The notes beneath the pieces were generated by a model. The model was not told where the DNA came from and made no database searches. It saw nothing but the letters and a program-made list of their open reading frames with translations. A stretch of DNA of 20,218 nt from NCBI GenBank assembly GCA_034437215.1, contig DAOTVC010000160.1:1-20218 (forward strand), given 5' to 3'. Source of the DNA: DAOTVC01 sp034437215 (GTDB taxonomy: Bacteria; Chloroflexota; Anaerolineae; B4-G1; SLSP01). Positions 12,954-20,218 of the stretch are shown piece after piece; the stretch's first letter is position 1; each line of letters starts with the position of its first letter. Position numbers and translations under genes: made by a program.

Positions 12954-15900
12954 GCCGCTGCAAGGACCTTCAGGGGCTGCTGGCTCTGCGCGCCGGGGAC
13001 CGCACCGCCGGGGAGCAGGCGCGGGTGGCGGCCCACCTCGCGACCTGCCCGGCGTGCGCCGCCCGGGCCCGCACCTACGCCCGGCAGGATCAGCTCCTGC
13101 GCGACGGCCCCACGAATCGGCTCGACGGCCCTCGACGCGCCGCCCTCGAAGCCCGCATTGATCGAGAAAGGAGACGCCATATGTTACGTTCACGCCTCTC
13201 TCCCCTGCTGGGCAGCGCTGCGGCGCTGCTGCTGATGCTCGCCCTGGCCCTCGGGGCCCGGCTCCTGCTGCCGGGCAGCATCCCCCCCACGCCCGAGGAG
13301 GAGCGCCCGGCCGTCACCGACCCCTCCCCGGCGCTGCTGGAGGAGCCGCTGGTCCGGAACACGCTCGAGGCCTATCTGACGGAGGCCCTGGGGATCAGCG
13401 GTTTCGGGGGACAGGTCTTCTGTACCTACGAGCCGCTGCACGTCGCGCCGGGCCGGGGGTCCAACCTCCACGCCTACGTCTGGGCCTACTGCGCCGAGTA
13501 CTACCTCGCGCAGGAGGCGCTTACCATGGGGAGCGCCACCAGCCTGCCCGTGGCCCTGGAGCTGCGCGCCGTGAGCCCCGGTTACGAGGTGGTCGCCCAC
13601 CGCGCACCGCGGGACGGCGCCCTCTACGCCGAGGATCTACAGGCTATCTTCCCTCCCGAGGCGCAGACGGCGATGTGCCATGAAGATCCGACCTGCTACA
13701 ACGCGCGCAGCGACCGGCTGGCTGCCGCCGTGGAGGCGCGAGCGCGCGAGCAGCTGCTCGCCGAAGAGGCGCCTCCCGGCCCCTTCCCCGAGACCTGGCG
13801 CGCCCTCGCCGCCTACGAACCTCCCGCGGACCCCACCGGGGTCACCGCCGCCCTGATCGAGGAGGTGGAAGCCTGGCTCGCCGCGGGCAACGACCCCGGG
13901 GAGCTCGCCGCCCTCCTGCGCACCCTGCCCAAGCTGGAGCAGATCGAGGTGGAGGTGCAGGAGCCGGACCTCGACGGGGACGGGCGGGAGGACATCGTCA
14001 TCACCACCGAGCTTCTGGGGCTCCCGGTGGTGGCCTTCATCACCGAGGAGACGGGAGGCGTGCGCGGTCACGTGCTCCCCGCCGACTTTGGTGAGCCCTT
14101 GCCCTCGTGGGTGGAAGAGCTGCGCCCGGAGGATCTGACGGGTGAGGGAGCTCCCGAGACGCTCCTCAGCTACTACGTCCAGGGGGGCAGCGGATGGACC
14201 ACACTCCTCTACGTCTACCGTTGGGAAACCGGCGCGCCCGAGCTCATCTTCCACGCCGAGCTGCGTACCTGGGCGGGGCCCGCGACCTGGTCCCTGGCCC
14301 CCGATCCTGCGACGGGCGGCGCGGAGATCGTTCTCACCTACCCCCACCTCTACGGGGCCTTCGACCACAAGCTGACCGAGCACCCGCTGGGGCGCCAGGT
14401 CTGGCGCTGGGACGAGGGCGCCGGTCGCTACGTGCAGGCGGAGGAGAGTGTCGACCTGGAGCAAAACGGATGGGAGCCGGAGACGGAGATGCCGACCACC
14501 GGGCGGTTGAAGGCGCTGGTGAACGAGGGGGAGGAGGCCTTCCGCGCCGGGGAGTACCCGGCGGCGCAGGAGCACTTCGCCGGCGTCCTGGCGCTGGCGA
14601 GCGCCGAGGGCTGGGAGCCGGGAATAGTCGATGCGGACTGGGTGGGGGTCGCCCGCCTTCGCCGGGCCCAGCTGCTGGCGCTGCTCGACCCCGGTCGCTC
14701 CCAGGAGGCGGTCGCCGAGATGGAGGCGCTGGCGGAGACCTACGCCGGTGACCCCCTGGGCGACCTCGCTGCCGCCTTCCTCGCCGGCTACGAGGGTGAG
14801 GACGCCGCAGCGCGCGCCATAGCCGCCATGCAGGCGGTGAACCTCCACGCTCACCTCTACCACGAGCGTGGAGGCGCTCTTACCCTTCCCGTCGACGCCG
14901 GGCTCCTCTATCCGGCGGCGGGCATCATCGCCTACCTCGACGCTCATCCCGAGCTGACCTCCGATCCAGAGGCGCTGCAGGGCGGTCTGGAGGCGGTGGG
15001 CTACGACGTGGTGCGGGTCGAAGTCGACGACGGCGTCACCCTGATCCTGGAGCTCCCCGACGAGGAGCCGACGCAGGGGCAGGGCTGGCGCTGGCGCTTC
15101 GCTCCCTCCGACAGCGGGTGGTACGTCCTGCCCCAGATCCCCAGGCAGGGGACGTGGCCCGTCGTGGGCGGTTTCGCCGGCCCCCGGTACGACGGTGAGC
15201 GGGTGGGGCTGTACGCTCTACCGGAGCCGGCGGTCTCTCTCCCCTACACCCTCTGCGAAGCGTCGCAGAGCTGGGTCCGCCCCTCGGAGACCGAGCAGGC
15301 GGAGGAGGTGTGGTCGATTCCGCGCTACGAGGGCCACGAGAGGGAGATCCTGCGCTGGATCTTCTACCAGGACTTCTACCGCTACCATGGCGGTGGCAGC
15401 GAGATGTTCGACGCCTGGCCCACGAGCGGGCTGTGGACCTCGGAGGCGGAGTACACCTGCGGCACGCCCTCCAGCCGGCGCCCCCCGCAGGAGACGCTGG
15501 AGCTCTGGCTCCTCCTTCACAACGTCGTGGGGGTGGAGCACCGGGGGAAGGTCTACACGATCACCGTGGAGCCCGTGGAGCGCGGCTACCAGATCATCCA
15601 CGTCCCGGTATCCGGGCCGGAGAGCGAGGAGCAGCTGGGGCCCGAGGTGGAGATCCGCTTCGTCGACAGGAGCGGGCGCGAGATCGACCGGCTGCCCAAG
15701 GCGGGGCCGTGGAACGTCGCGCCCCGCAGTCGTGAGGTGGTGACGGTGCAGGGGACGGTGGTGGATAACAATCCAGATGCCCAACTCCTGACGGTGGTCG
15801 ACGAGGGTGGGGTGGCGTGGTCCGTACCCTGGATGCGCGAGACCCTGCTGGAGGGCGTGGAGGCGTTCGAGGAACTGCGCCCCGGCGCGACCGTGGAGGT

Positions 15901-16024
15901 CGCGGGCGTGGAGCGGACGGCAGCAACGCCCCACACCCTCTCCGCCATCCGCCTCACCCTACTTGCACCCTCTGAGGTCTCTACACCCCAGGTCATCCCC
16001 TACCCCGCCGCGGGCCTGGTCTGA
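12950..16024 (+). CDS. Giant membrane-anchored zinc-finger anti-sigma-like protein
   Basis: 1024 residues. The N-terminus has an anti-sigma zinc-binding pattern, C4 and H29-x3-C33-x2-C36. A single membrane helix spans about 84-107, so about 900 residues lie outside the membrane. That part has a Ca-loop-like 'DLDGDGRED' (340-348, typical of FG-GAP or dockerin-type repeats), a TPR-like helical stretch around 517-625 and a C-terminal beta-rich stretch (about 930-1003) that may be an OB-type fold. Most of the rest has no family that I recognise. The ATG start overlaps the sigma-factor stop by 4 bp; an upstream in-frame GTG (12836) lies inside the sigma gene and is rejected. Anti-sigma proteins are usually 150-400 residues, so the sensor part is exceptional. 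It probably sequesters the sigma factor until an external signal or proteolysis. Confidence 0.8.
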   Translation: MSRCKDLQGLLALRAGDRTAGEQARVAAHLATCPACAARARTYARQDQLLRDGPTNRLDGPRRAALEARIDRERRRHMLRSRLSPLLGSAAALLLMLALALGARLLLPGSIPPTPEEERPAVTDPSPALLEEPLVRNTLEAYLTEALGISGFGGQVFCTYEPLHVAPGRGSNLHAYVWAYCAEYYLAQEALTMGSATSLPVALELRAVSPGYEVVAHRAPRDGALYAEDLQAIFPPEAQTAMCHEDPTCYNARSDRLAAAVEARAREQLLAEEAPPGPFPETWRALAAYEPPADPTGVTAALIEEVEAWLAAGNDPGELAALLRTLPKLEQIEVEVQEPDLDGDGREDIVITTELLGLPVVAFITEETGGVRGHVLPADFGEPLPSWVEELRPEDLTGEGAPETLLSYYVQGGSGWTTLLYVYRWETGAPELIFHAELRTWAGPATWSLAPDPATGGAEIVLTYPHLYGAFDHKLTEHPLGRQVWRWDEGAGRYVQAEESVDLEQNGWEPETEMPTTGRLKALVNEGEEAFRAGEYPAAQEHFAGVLALASAEGWEPGIVDADWVGVARLRRAQLLALLDPGRSQEAVAEMEALAETYAGDPLGDLAAAFLAGYEGEDAAARAIAAMQAVNLHAHLYHERGGALTLPVDAGLLYPAAGIIAYLDAHPELTSDPEALQGGLEAVGYDVVRVEVDDGVTLILELPDEEPTQGQGWRWRFAPSDSGWYVLPQIPRQGTWPVVGGFAGPRYDGERVGLYALPEPAVSLPYTLCEASQSWVRPSETEQAEEVWSIPRYEGHEREILRWIFYQDFYRYHGGGSEMFDAWPTSGLWTSEAEYTCGTPSSRRPPQETLELWLLLHNVVGVEHRGKVYTITVEPVERGYQIIHVPVSGPESEEQLGPEVEIRFVDRSGREIDRLPKAGPWNVAPRSREVVTVQGTVVDNNPDAQLLTVVDEGGVAWSVPWMRETLLEGVEAFEELRPGATVEVAGVERTAATPHTLSAIRLTLLAPSEVSTPQVIPYPAAGLV

Positions 16025-16159
16025 AGGGAATGCGCGCTGGGCGAGGGGGAGTTCAAGCAGGAGCAGGGCGAGCGCTGCTTCGGCTCCCTGCCCCAATATC
16101 GCAGGGAGGAGCTCGCCAACCAGGGGGAGCGCTTCGACCAGACCGACCTGCGGCTCACG

Positions 16160-16645
16160 GTGGGCGGCGACCGCTACGAGGCGGTGCTGGTCGAGGACGA
16201 TTGGCCCAGGGAGGCCTACGCGCTGCGCCGGAACGGCATCACCCTGGCGACCCTCGACGGGACCAGCGGCGCCTCCTATCCCAACGTCTCTCTGCAGCAC
16301 CTGGCGGGCCACGTCGTGTGGGAGTTCTCGAACATGGAGACGCAGACGCTGCTGGTCGATGGAGAGGACGTGCGAGAGATCTACGGGCTGGACGCCGCTT
16401 TCCGCCCCTACGAGCTGGGGGGCAAGCTCATCTTCGTGGGACAGAGGGGGCTGCGGCGCTTCATCGTCTACGATGGGCAGCAGCTGGGCCCCACCTGCGA
16501 GGGCATCGCCGTCGCCCACTGCTGCGAGGGCACACTAACGTCGGTCCAATCGGGCTCGGGCCGCTACGTCTTCTGGGCGTGGCAGGAGGGCGAGGGCTTC
16601 GTCGTGGAGATCACGGAGGAGGAAGAGCTGGGCTCTCGGGAGTGA
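16160..16645 (+). CDS. Hypothetical protein with unclear start, possibly 5'-truncated
   Basis: 161 residues from GTG 16160. The same frame is open and protein-like right back to the TGA that ends the anti-sigma-like gene (16022), including 'GERCFGSLPQYRREEL', but it has no ATG, GTG or TTG in that part; the GTG at 16160 has no ribosome-binding site. The residues alternate short beta-like strands with turns ('RNGITLATLDG', 'HVVWEFSNMETQTLLVDGEDV', 'GGKLIFVGQRGLRRFIVYDG'), suggesting a beta-propeller or TolB-like fold. No signal peptide is visible in what remains. It may be the 3' part of a secreted protein gene that lost its front, a coupled gene using CTG, or a readthrough extension. I do not recognise the family. 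Confidence 0.5.
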   Translation: MGGDRYEAVLVEDDWPREAYALRRNGITLATLDGTSGASYPNVSLQHLAGHVVWEFSNMETQTLLVDGEDVREIYGLDAAFRPYELGGKLIFVGQRGLRRFIVYDGQQLGPTCEGIAVAHCCEGTLTSVQSGSGRYVFWAWQEGEGFVVEITEEEELGSRE

Positions 16646-16680
16646 CCGGAGGACCTGGCAAAGTAGCTTTTGCAAACTTG

Positions 16681-16689
16681 TGCTACAAT
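16681..16689 (+). promoter_or_regulatory. Extended -10 promoter upstream of the antitoxin-like gene
   Basis: TGC immediately precedes TACAAT (16684-16689), which is an extended -10 pattern. No clear -35 is seen. It lies 38 nt upstream of the ATG at 16727, a normal promoter-to-gene distance. Confidence 0.45.
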
Positions 16690-16726
16690 GAGAACAGCGG
16701 TCCGGATAGAAGTGAGGAGGAATCCC

Positions 16727-16843
16727 ATGGAAGCGTTCAAAATAAAGGCGCGTATTGATGAACAGCGCCGCTTAATCTTGTTAGAACCGATTCCTTTACG
16801 TCCTGGAGAAGTGGAAGTCATTGTGCTGTATCAAGGAACCTGA
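16727..16843 (+). pseudogene. Antitoxin-like small protein, frameshifted
   Basis: The ATG, with GAGGAGG six nt upstream, begins a 38-residue frame, 'MEAFKIKARIDEQRRLILLE' and then 'PLRPGEVEVIVLYQGT'. This resembles small antitoxins that precede PIN-domain toxins (a beta-strand domain with 'EPxPLxPGEVEVIVL'). The frame ends in TGA. Shifting by one base continues it as 'ETAPEEPGEWPVLSRS' to a stop at 16890-16892, the type of tail such antitoxins have, so one indel near 16836-16841 probably truncated it. The codon use is more AT-rich than in neighbouring genes. Whether the short form is still made is unknown. Confidence 0.55.
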
Positions 16844-16890
16844 AACTGCCCCTGAAGAGCCGGGAGAGTGGCCAGTATTGAGTCGCAGCT

Positions 16891-17054
16891 AAGCTACGCG
16901 AGCTTTTAGAGCGTTACCCGGTACGAGGTAAGGTATACACGATGCCAATATCGTGGCTACGATGCTAACGTATGGGGTGACACGATTGGCAACCTACAAT
17001 TGCGACGATTTCTCCGTTTTCAGGGATCTCCTAACACTGGAACCCCTGCCCTGA
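16891..17054 (+). pseudogene. Remnant of a PIN-domain (VapC-like) toxin gene
   Basis: Two adjoining frames give 'KLRELLERYPVRGKVY' (16891-16938) and then 'DANIVATMLTYGVTRLATYN' plus 'CDDFSVFRDLLTLEPLP' (16941-17051, stop TGA). Together they match the C-terminal part of PIN toxins, in which 'HDA..VA.M...G...L.T.N..DF' carries acidic metal ligands. A one-base loss just before 16941 breaks the frame and removes the usual His. The N-terminal two thirds of the gene, including the first catalytic Asp, are absent. It is therefore a dead toxin next to a frameshifted antitoxin. PIN toxins are ribonucleases; no activity is expected here. Confidence 0.58.
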
Positions 17055-17116
17055 AACCCCTTCCGATCCCCACTTCAGTTCACAAGTCTACTGCCGGCAA
17101 CAAGGTCACACTCGTT

Positions 17117-17144
17117 ACGCAGTACGCGATACGCGATACGCTCT
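17117..17144. repeat. ACGCGAT heptamer array
   Basis: Four 7-bp units: ACGCAGT, ACGCGAT twice, ACGCTCT. On the other strand this is the ATTGCGT family of 11136-11167. Apart from it, 17055-17157 shows no feature. Confidence 0.72.
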
Positions 17145-17157
17145 AGTCCCCTCCATT

Positions 17158-17185
17158 TTTCAGATTCGCCATCTTCCTTTATAAT
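17158..17185 (+). promoter_or_regulatory. Predicted promoter of the por operon
   Basis: A consensus TATAAT at 17180-17185 sits in an AT-rich island, 70 nt before the porG start. The -35 candidate at 17158-17163 (TTTCAG), 16 bp upstream, is weak, so activator dependence is possible. Confidence 0.5.
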
Positions 17186-17255
17186 GGTTTTATGATTATA
17201 GGTTGGTAGGTGACAGAATCATCCCAATTCAACCCGACGGAAAGGAGCAGCTACG

Positions 17256-17828
17256 TTGAAGGATTTAATCGAACTACGTTGGCACGGGCGCGGCGGCCAG
17301 GGCGTGGTCACCGCGGCCAAGATGCTGGCCAAGGCCAAGCTCAAGGAGGGCTGGTACTTCCAGGCCTTCCCCGACTACGGTCCCGAGCGGATGGGCGCGC
17401 CGGTCAAGGCCTTCACCCGCCTGAGCCCCACCCCCATCCACGTCCACTCGCAGGTGCAGGAGCCCGACATCGTCCTCGTCCTCGACCCCACCCTGCTGAA
17501 GACCGTCCCCGTCACCGAGGGGCTCAAGGCCGACGGCACCCTGCTGGTCAACACCAACGCCGATCCCGCCGAGCTGCGGGAGATGCTGAAACTGGACGGG
17601 CAGCGGCTCTTCGTCGTCGACGCGAGCAACATCACCCTGGAGACCCTGGGACGCGAGATCACCAACGTCCCCATGCTGGCGGCCCTGGGTAGGGCCACCG
17701 ACCTGGTGGACCGGGAGATCCTGCGCAAGGAGATCCAGAAGGAGCTGGGCGCCAAGTTCGGCCCGGACGTCGTGGAGGGCAACCTCGCCGCCCTGGATCG
17801 CGCGTGGGAAGAGACGCGCGAAGGCTGA
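17256..17828 (+). CDS. porG: Pyruvate (2-oxoacid):ferredoxin oxidoreductase gamma subunit
   Basis: 190 residues. The N-terminus 'RWHGRGGQGVVTAAKMLAKA' is the signature of the gamma domain, followed by 'FPDYGPERMGAPVKAFTRLS', both highly conserved in PorG and VorG. In four-subunit Por enzymes, gamma helps bind CoA in the oxidative decarboxylation of pyruvate to acetyl-CoA, CO2 and reduced ferredoxin. The TTG start (17256) follows AAAGGAG by eight nt; no better start exists in frame. It is the first gene of the porGDAB order known from archaea, Thermotoga and many Chloroflexota. Length is normal. The intergenic gaps of this operon contain none of the heptamer repeats that pervade the hydrogenase operon. 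Confidence 0.93.
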   Translation: MKDLIELRWHGRGGQGVVTAAKMLAKAKLKEGWYFQAFPDYGPERMGAPVKAFTRLSPTPIHVHSQVQEPDIVLVLDPTLLKTVPVTEGLKADGTLLVNTNADPAELREMLKLDGQRLFVVDASNITLETLGREITNVPMLAALGRATDLVDREILRKEIQKELGAKFGPDVVEGNLAALDRAWEETREG

Positions 17829-17883
17829 ACAACAGCCGGACTATCTGACTGACGACTACCTGACTACTTTACGGAGGAAAACT

Positions 17884-18204
17884 GTGATCAAACCGAACGC
17901 AACCTGGAGAGAGATCCCCATCGGCGGGGTGATCGACGAGGCGGGCAGCGCGGAGCAGTACAAGACGGGGGATTGGCGCGCCCAGCGCCCCATCTACCAC
18001 GCCGACAACTGCATCGACTGCATGACCTGCTGGATCTACTGCCCCGACGCTTCCATCATGGTCGAGGATGAGAAGATGATCGGCATCGACCTGGACCACT
18101 GCAAGGGCTGCGGCATCTGCGCCGTCGTCTGCCCCGTCAACAAGAAGGCGGAGCGCAAGGGCGAACCCGAGGGCCGCGCCATCGAGATGGTCTCCGAGAA
18201 GTGA
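17884..18204 (+). CDS. porD: Pyruvate:ferredoxin oxidoreductase delta (ferredoxin) subunit
   Basis: 106 residues with two [4Fe-4S] binding motifs, C43-x2-C46-x2-C49-x3-C53 and C73-x2-C76-x2-C79-x3-C83. The N-terminal 'TWREIPIGG' stretch and the acidic 'YHADNCIDCMTCWIYCPDASI' region (read in parts) are typical of PorD. It carries electrons from the beta subunit cluster to free ferredoxin. The GTG start has GGAGG six nt upstream. It lies 55 bp after porG and 28 bp before porA, with the same strand and spacing style, so one transcript is expected. Confidence 0.94.
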   Translation: MIKPNATWREIPIGGVIDEAGSAEQYKTGDWRAQRPIYHADNCIDCMTCWIYCPDASIMVEDEKMIGIDLDHCKGCGICAVVCPVNKKAERKGEPEGRAIEMVSEK

Positions 18205-18232
18205 GTGCCCCAACGCTAGGGAGGAATTATCA

Positions 18233-19444
18233 ATGACCAAACTTGAAGCACTAACCGGAAATGCTGCCGTCGCGGAGGCGATGCGTCAGATCGATCCCGA
18301 CGTCGTCGCGGCCTACCCCATCACGCCGCAGACGTCCATCGTGCAGACCTTCTCCGAATTCGTCGCCGACGGCAAGGTACACACAGAGTTCATCACGGTC
18401 GAGAGCGAGCACAGCGCCATGAGCGCCTGCGTGGGCGCCGCCGCCGCGGGCGGCCGGGTGATGACCGCTACGTCGGCCAACGGCCTGGCCCTGATGTGGG
18501 AGATCGTCTACATCGCCGCCTCGTCGCGCCTGCCCATCGTCATGCCCGTGGTCAACCGGGCCCTCTCCGGCCCCATCAACATCCACTGCGACCACTCCGA
18601 CTCCATGGGCGCCCGCGACTCCAGCTGGATCCAGATCTACTCGGAGAACGCCCAGGAGGCCTACGACAACGCCCTCCAGGCGCTGCGCATCGCCGAGCAC
18701 ATGGACGTACGCCTGCCGGTGATGGTGATGCTCGACGGCTTTATCACCAGCTCGGAGCTGCAGCGGGTGGAGATCCTCAAAGACGAGGAGGTCAAGGACT
18801 TCGTCGGCGAGTACACGGCCCACAACCCCCTGTTGGACATCGAGAAGCCCGTGACCTACGGCCCCCTCGACTTCTACGACTTCTACTTCGAGCACAAGCG
18901 CCAGCAGGTGGAGGGCATGCGCAACGCCCGCGAGGTCATCGCCCAGGTGGGCAAGGAGTTCGGCGAGCGCTTCGGGCGCTCCTACGGCTTCTTCGAGACC
19001 TACCGGCTCGACGACGCCGAGGTCGCCATCGTCGTCCTCTCCTCGACCGCCGGCACCGCCCGCGTGGTCGTCGACCGGCTGCGCGAGGAGGGGCTCAAGG
19101 TCGGGCTGCTCAAGCCCCGCGTCTTCCGCCCCTTCCCCGCGAAAGAGATCGCCGCGGCCCTCGACGGGCTGCAGGCCGTCGCCGTCATGGACCGCTCCGA
19201 CTCCTTCGGCGCGCTGGGTGGCCCCCTCTTCACCGAGGTGGTCGCGGCCCTCGCGCTGAACGGCGTGAACGTGCCCATCGTCGACTACATCTTCGGCCTG
19301 GGCGGGCGGGACACGCCCCCCGAGCAGATCGAGCAGGTCTACCGCGACCTCCTGGAGATCGCCGAGACGGGCGAGATCGACCGGCGGGTCACCTATCTGG
19401 GCGTCCGCGAGGAGAGCCCGGAAGAGGCAGCGGTCCCGGCGTGA
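18233..19444 (+). CDS. porA: Pyruvate:ferredoxin oxidoreductase alpha subunit
   Basis: 403 residues. 'YPITPQT' (28-34) is the substrate and thiamine-pyrophosphate pocket motif of the alpha subunit; 'ESEHSAMSACVGAAAAGGR' (58-76) contains the conserved Glu58. The middle 'DGFITSSELQRVEIL' and the C-terminal transketolase-like domain complete the family layout. Alpha pairs with beta to hold TPP for 2-oxoacid decarboxylation. The ATG is preceded by GGGAGG with about eight nt spacing. The pyruvate call comes from the overall PorA likeness; other 2-oxoacids such as 2-ketoisovalerate cannot be excluded without alignment. Length is normal. Confidence 0.93.
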   Translation: MTKLEALTGNAAVAEAMRQIDPDVVAAYPITPQTSIVQTFSEFVADGKVHTEFITVESEHSAMSACVGAAAAGGRVMTATSANGLALMWEIVYIAASSRLPIVMPVVNRALSGPINIHCDHSDSMGARDSSWIQIYSENAQEAYDNALQALRIAEHMDVRLPVMVMLDGFITSSELQRVEILKDEEVKDFVGEYTAHNPLLDIEKPVTYGPLDFYDFYFEHKRQQVEGMRNAREVIAQVGKEFGERFGRSYGFFETYRLDDAEVAIVVLSSTAGTARVVVDRLREEGLKVGLLKPRVFRPFPAKEIAAALDGLQAVAVMDRSDSFGALGGPLFTEVVAALALNGVNVPIVDYIFGLGGRDTPPEQIEQVYRDLLEIAETGEIDRRVTYLGVREESPEEAAVPA

Positions 19445-19475
19445 GAGATGCAATCCTGATGAGTGAGGAGGAACA

Positions 19476-20218
19476 ATGGCTCAACGACTGAACTTGAAAG
19501 AACTATCGAAACAGGAGGAGCGCCTCTCGCCGGGACACCGTCTCTGCGCGGGCTGCGGCGCCTCCATCATCGCCCGCCAGGTGCTCCACGCCATCGAGGA
19601 GCCCGTCGTGGTCGCTAACGCCACGGGCTGCCTGGAGGTCGCGACGACCATCTACCCCTACACGGCGTGGAAGGTCCCCTGGATTCACAACGCCTTCGAG
19701 AACGCGGCGGCGACCCTCAGCGGCGCCGAGAGCATGTACCGCTCCCTGGTGCGCCAGGGCAAGCTCGAGGAGCAGGACGTCAAGTTCGTCGCCTTCGGCG
19801 GCGACGGCGGCACCTACGACATCGGCCTCCAGTCCCTCTCCGGCGCCCTCGAGCGGGGACACGATCTGCTCTACGTCTGCTACGACAACGGCGCCTACAT
19901 GAACACGGGGATCCAGCGCTCCAGCGCCACCCCCTACGGCGCCTGGACGACGACCTCGCCCGCCGGTGAGGTGATCCCCGGCAAGACCCAGTTCCGCAAG
20001 GACCTGACCTCCATCGTGGCGGCCCACGGCGTGCCCTACGCGGCCCAGGCCTCGCCCCACAACTGGCGGGACCTGATGACGAAGGTGCGCAAGGCCGTCA
20101 GCACCCAGGGCCCCACCTTCATCAACGTCGTCTCGTCCTGCAACCGCGGCTGGCGCCACGGCACCGACACGACCATCGAGATCTGCGAGAAGGCCGTGGA
20201 GAGCTGCTACTGGCCCCT
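19476..20218 (+). CDS. porB: Pyruvate:ferredoxin oxidoreductase beta subunit (partial, 3' end outside window)
   Basis: 247 codons are present. The TPP-binding motif begins at 'GDGGTYDIGLQSLSGALERG' (109-128) and ends at 'CYDNGAYMNTG', with Gly after the Asn where many family members have Glu. The cluster cysteines C24, C27, C52 and C222 are visible, which fits the proximal [4Fe-4S] of PorB. 'TGIQRSSATPYGAWTTTSPAG' (144-164) is family typical. The ATG at 19476 follows GAGGAGG by a few nt and lies 31 bp after porA; an overlapping ATG at 19459 in another frame has no support. The gene runs off the window. Confidence 0.94.
   Translation, partial: MAQRLNLKELSKQEERLSPGHRLCAGCGASIIARQVLHAIEEPVVVANATGCLEVATTIYPYTAWKVPWIHNAFENAAATLSGAESMYRSLVRQGKLEEQDVKFVAFGGDGGTYDIGLQSLSGALERGHDLLYVCYDNGAYMNTGIQRSSATPYGAWTTTSPAGEVIPGKTQFRKDLTSIVAAHGVPYAAQASPHNWRDLMTKVRKAVSTQGPTFINVVSSCNRGWRHGTDTTIEICEKAVESCYWP

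Noticed and set aside
12342..13193. 283-codon minus-strand frame over the sigma factor
   Set aside because: Antisense to the sigma and anti-sigma genes, which carry clear domains.
16022..16024. TGA as a selenocysteine codon
   Set aside because: No catalytic context around it (IPYPAAGLV then REC) and no evident SECIS-like hairpin directly downstream.
16030..16758. Plus-strand frame starting ATG 16030
   Set aside because: Composition is G/A/R-rich shadow; the overlapping frame ending at 16645 is far more protein-like.

Overview
The window is GC-rich bacterial chromosomal DNA. It carries a four-subunit 2-oxoacid:ferredoxin oxidoreductase, a complex-I-shaped group 4 [NiFe] hydrogenase, an ECF sigma factor with an oversized anti-sigma partner, and intergenic gaps packed with heptamer tandem repeats and small palindromes. 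This mixture fits an anaerobic or fermentative, possibly thermophilic, member of the Chloroflexota. That placement is an inference from gene content and repeat style. No rRNA or other phylogenetic marker is present.

Layout. (1) 58-1092, minus: a WYL-domain regulator with a good sigma70-type promoter. (2) 1093-1777: no intact gene; a G-rich tract, a heptamer array and the 3' remnant of a gene. (3) 1778-11509, minus: a 12-gene hydrogenase operon. Read in the direction of transcription it encodes MbhD/NuoJ-like, MbhE-like, NuoK-like, degenerate NuoL-like, NuoM-like, NuoN-like, NuoA-like, NuoB-like (small subunit), NuoC-like, NuoD-like (catalytic large subunit), NuoH-like and NuoI-like proteins. 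Heptamer arrays sit in five of its gene junctions, and in some they supply the stop codon of the upstream gene. (4) 11510-12461: a non-coding repeat hotspot with a long direct duplication, one copy of which has gained a 24-bp insert. (5) 12462-16645, plus: an ECF sigma factor with no conventional start codon, a 1024-residue membrane-anchored zinc-finger anti-sigma-like protein, and an open frame without a clear start. (6) 16646-17255: the decayed remains of a PIN-type toxin-antitoxin pair and a promoter. (7) 17256-20218, plus: porG, porD, porA and porB; porB runs off the window.

How the genes may work together. The Por complex would oxidise pyruvate (or a similar 2-oxoacid) to an acyl-CoA and reduce ferredoxin. 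The hydrogenase keeps all four cysteine ligands of a NiFe site, has an eight-cysteine ferredoxin-like subunit and three antiporter-type subunits, but has no NuoE, NuoF or NuoG. It is therefore best read as a ferredoxin-dependent, ion-pumping, H2-evolving complex. Ferredoxin would link the two operons. The sigma/anti-sigma pair between them could sense an envelope or extracytoplasmic signal; its target genes cannot be read from the window.
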